Below are positions 62,109-64,000 of a stretch of DNA of 64,000 bases, one piece after another; the stretch's first letter is position 1; each line of letters starts with the position of its first letter. Position numbers and translations under genes: made by a program. Source of the DNA: Arthrobacter sp. StoSoilB20 (GTDB lineage Bacteria; Actinomycetota; Actinomycetes; Actinomycetales; Micrococcaceae); the NCBI RefSeq assembly GCF_019977295.1, contig NZ_AP024651.1, forward strand, positions 4,402,001 through 4,466,000, given 5' to 3'. The notes beneath the pieces were generated by a model. That model searched no databases and was not told where the DNA came from. It saw only the letters and a list, made by a program, of their open reading frames with translations.

Positions 62109-62153
62109 AAACAATGTCTACCTGCCGGTGCACGCCGAAGCTAGTCTTAGGCG

Positions 62154-62384
62154 ATGGATATCTTGGCCGTGTTGGCGGCCGTACTTGGAGTTCCCGCCCT
62201 CCTGGCCATGGCTTGGTACTGGGTTTCCCGGCAGAACCGCCGGGGTGTCAGGCGTGCCGCAGCCGACGGGATGCTGGGAATCGCCGACGAGATCTTCCGA
62301 CCGGAAACGCACCAGGCCCACCAGATCCAAAGGATCCAGCACGAACTCCCGGCGCCCGCTCCGGCCCCGAAGCCTAAGGGCTAA
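62154..62384 (+). CDS. Small membrane protein of unknown function
   Basis: 76 residues: one N-terminal helix (DILAVLAAVLGVPALLAMAW), a basic cytoplasmic region RQNRRGVRRAA, and a Pro/Ala-rich end. ATG 45 nt from the divergent ligase start. No family recognised, though single-helix proteins of this form are common in the group. Confidence 0.6.
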   Translation: MDILAVLAAVLGVPALLAMAWYWVSRQNRRGVRRAAADGMLGIADEIFRPETHQAHQIQRIQHELPAPAPAPKPKG

Positions 62385-62660
62385 GGCCCTCCCGCCGGCA
62401 GAGACCTACCGGCCGTTATATTAATGTGACTTTACTTTCCTGCTCATGTACCGTCGTAGGGCGACCCGTATCTCCGCTGGGCCGCTTCCGGAATGACGCC
62501 GAGCTCTGCCGCACTCCGGAATCCGCCAGACCCGCGGCAGAGGCGGGGGACCCACAAGTTCCCGGACTTTTCCAAGTCCTTGGGGTGAAGCCGCTACTGC
62601 GGCCGGACGGCCTCGTCCGAACCCGACAGCTAACCTCGAAGGCGTTGAGAGGCAACCACC

Positions 62661-63947
62661 ATGTCCCCAACCATGGATCAGCCGCGCCGCGCCCGAATTG
62701 ACGGCGAGCGCACCAAGCCAACCGGACGCCGTCGGGCCCAACCCAGCGGAGCCGATATCAGCCTGCAGCCGGATTCCGGCACGCCCGGGACTGCCGCACC
62801 CGAAATTTCAGGCACGACGCCGGGCGCCACCGCTGCGGCGGCCCCCACCATCGCAACGCCCACAACTCGGGCGGCTGCGCGTGCAGCCGAGCGGGAACGG
62901 GCCGCGCAAGCAGAAGCCCGCGTATCCACCACGCCCGGGCCTCCGACGGCCGCCATTCCGATCGTCCAGGCTCCCAAGCAGCCGGCAAACCCCCTGCCCA
63001 CCACACCGGAGCCGGCCACAGCCGCCATTCCCCTGGTGTCCGCAGATCCGGCGCCTGAAGCCACCCCCGAATCCCACACAGTGCCTGTACCCGTCTCGGC
63101 TGCACCTGCTCTGCAGGCTCGCGCCACATCCCCGGCGCGGGTTGCTGCGGCAGCCACGGCATCGGCTTCCCTGGCAAGCCGAAAGGACGTTAGGGAACAG
63201 TCCGGCGTCACCACTGGTTCACGCTCCGGGCAGGGTTCACGCTCCGGGCAGGGTTCACGATCAGGGCTGGGCGGGTCCCCGCTTGGCCGGGAGCCCCAGG
63301 CAGTCCTGCAGAAGGCGGCTTCGGTCAAGCACATGAGCCAGCGTATGGCCGTAGTGGCAGGCGCGCTCGGCCTGGTCCTGACGGCCGGCACTGTGGGGCA
63401 GGCCCTTGAGTTGCCGTTCTTCGGCCAGGAGGCGCCCGCCCAGGAAGCCAGCGGTGCCGACAGGAATTCGGGTTCCGCATCACCAGCCCCCAGTGCTTCC
63501 TACTCCAGGGCATCTTCTCCGTCTGCCTCAGCTGCTGCGACGTCAGCGGCCGGCCAACCGGCCACGGTTCCGGAGGCACCTGCGCCAGTGTCGCCGTCGT
63601 CCGTTCCCACGCCTAAGGTTTCCTTGGCTGACCCCGTCTGGGTCCCATCCGCAGTGCCGGCGACCATCGCTGCGGCACCGGGCACCAGTCAGGTACCCAC
63701 GCCCTCGGCGCCTGCACCGGCACCGTCCGACGTGCCATCGGACACCATCACTACGCCGCCGGCCACGCCTGCGCCGACCACCCCGGCACCCACCACCCCT
63801 CCGGCTACCTCGACGCCCACGCCAACACCAACCCCTACCCAGACCTCCAAGCCCAAGCCAACGGGCAAGCCCGGCGCGTCCACGCCGGCGCCCACGCAGT
63901 CTGCGCTCGACGAGATCCTTGACGCAGCAAAGGACGCCCTCAAATGA
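62661..63947 (+). CDS. Pro/Ala/Thr-rich membrane-anchored protein of unknown function
   Basis: 428 residues of low complexity. A basic N-terminus (QPRRARIDGERTKPTGRRRA) and Ala/Pro-rich region, a triple GSRSGQ repeat near residue 190, one membrane helix (about 225-245; MAVVAGALGLVLTAGTVG), then a Ser/Pro/Ala/Thr-rich outer part of about 170 residues with runs of PTPTPTPT, and a short helix DEILDAAKDALK at the end. The form suggests a single-pass protein spanning a thick wall with its long tail outside. ATG after GAGAGG. Overlaps the next gene by 4 nt (ATGA), so the two are linked. Not assigned to a family. Confidence 0.7.
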   Translation: MSPTMDQPRRARIDGERTKPTGRRRAQPSGADISLQPDSGTPGTAAPEISGTTPGATAAAAPTIATPTTRAAARAAERERAAQAEARVSTTPGPPTAAIPIVQAPKQPANPLPTTPEPATAAIPLVSADPAPEATPESHTVPVPVSAAPALQARATSPARVAAAATASASLASRKDVREQSGVTTGSRSGQGSRSGQGSRSGLGGSPLGREPQAVLQKAASVKHMSQRMAVVAGALGLVLTAGTVGQALELPFFGQEAPAQEASGADRNSGSASPAPSASYSRASSPSASAAATSAAGQPATVPEAPAPVSPSSVPTPKVSLADPVWVPSAVPATIAAAPGTSQVPTPSAPAPAPSDVPSDTITTPPATPAPTTPAPTTPPATSTPTPTPTPTQTSKPKPTGKPGASTPAPTQSALDEILDAAKDALK

Positions 63948-64000
63948 GCACGCGCCTGCCCCGCATCACCACCCACGCCGGATGGCACAGCCGGTACTGC
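63944..64000 (+). CDS. Start of an unidentified gene (partial, cut by window end)
   Basis: The ATG overlaps the preceding stop codon (ATGA). The 19 visible residues (MSTRLPRITTHAGWHSRYC) are too few to assign. Confidence 0.5.
   Translation, partial: MSTRLPRITTHAGWHSRYC

Overview
The window is high-GC, densely coded DNA with GTG and TTG starts, 1-8 nt gene overlaps and strong GGAGG-type ribosome binding sites. Gene content (heterotetrameric sarcosine oxidase, creatinase, TIGR03083 protein, DUF222/HNH protein, IdeR/DmdR-type iron box, PadR-DUF1048-ABC cassette, LigC-type ligase) points to an actinobacterium of the Micrococcaceae, most likely Arthrobacter or Paenarthrobacter. It looks chromosomal. 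No rRNA, tRNA, transposase, phage gene or CRISPR was found.

Layout. 1-2470: tail of a DUF4383-like membrane protein, then a histidine kinase/response regulator pair lying between two copies of a 99-bp intergenic repeat. 2473-16978: a creatine/sarcosine utilisation locus with IclR and GntR regulators, creatinase, an MHS-type transporter, then glyA-soxB-soxD-soxA-soxG-sdaA-purU in one tightly packed operon. Creatine would give sarcosine and urea; sarcosine oxidase gives glycine and methylene-THF; GlyA joins these to serine; SdaA makes pyruvate; PurU drains excess formyl-THF. Between the transporter and the GntR gene lies 1.16 kb of repeats: a 14-unit 32/33-bp array facing inverted copies of the same motif. 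17077-21241: PucR regulator divergent from an NCS1 permease and a NodB-fold hydrolase. 21351-24130: DUF456 protein, malic enzyme, TetR regulator.

24352-34098 is the most unusual part: six consecutive genes for secreted proteins that each end in a calcium-loop (FG-GAP/VCBS-like) repeat domain of exactly 50-residue units, with varying N-terminal modules and no catalytic domain. 34101-43608 holds four MFS transporters with regulators (one MarR), an RraA-like protein, a DUF222/HNH protein and a GNAT. 43721-46000 is a PadR-DUF1048-ABC exporter operon, followed by cycA. 47748-51514 is an iron-regulated YclNOPQ-like siderophore importer. 51686-57850 joins the mannitol PTS (mtlA, mtlD, TetR regulator) to the general PTS proteins ptsI and ptsH on the opposite strand. 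57972-64000 contains small membrane proteins, an orphan excisionase-type HTH protein, a TIGR03083 protein, an alpha/beta hydrolase, an ATP-dependent DNA ligase, and a Pro/Ala/Thr-rich membrane protein overlapping a gene that runs off the end.

Coordinates of starts are chosen from ribosome binding sites and overlaps. Functions come from recognition of family motifs by eye, with no database search.
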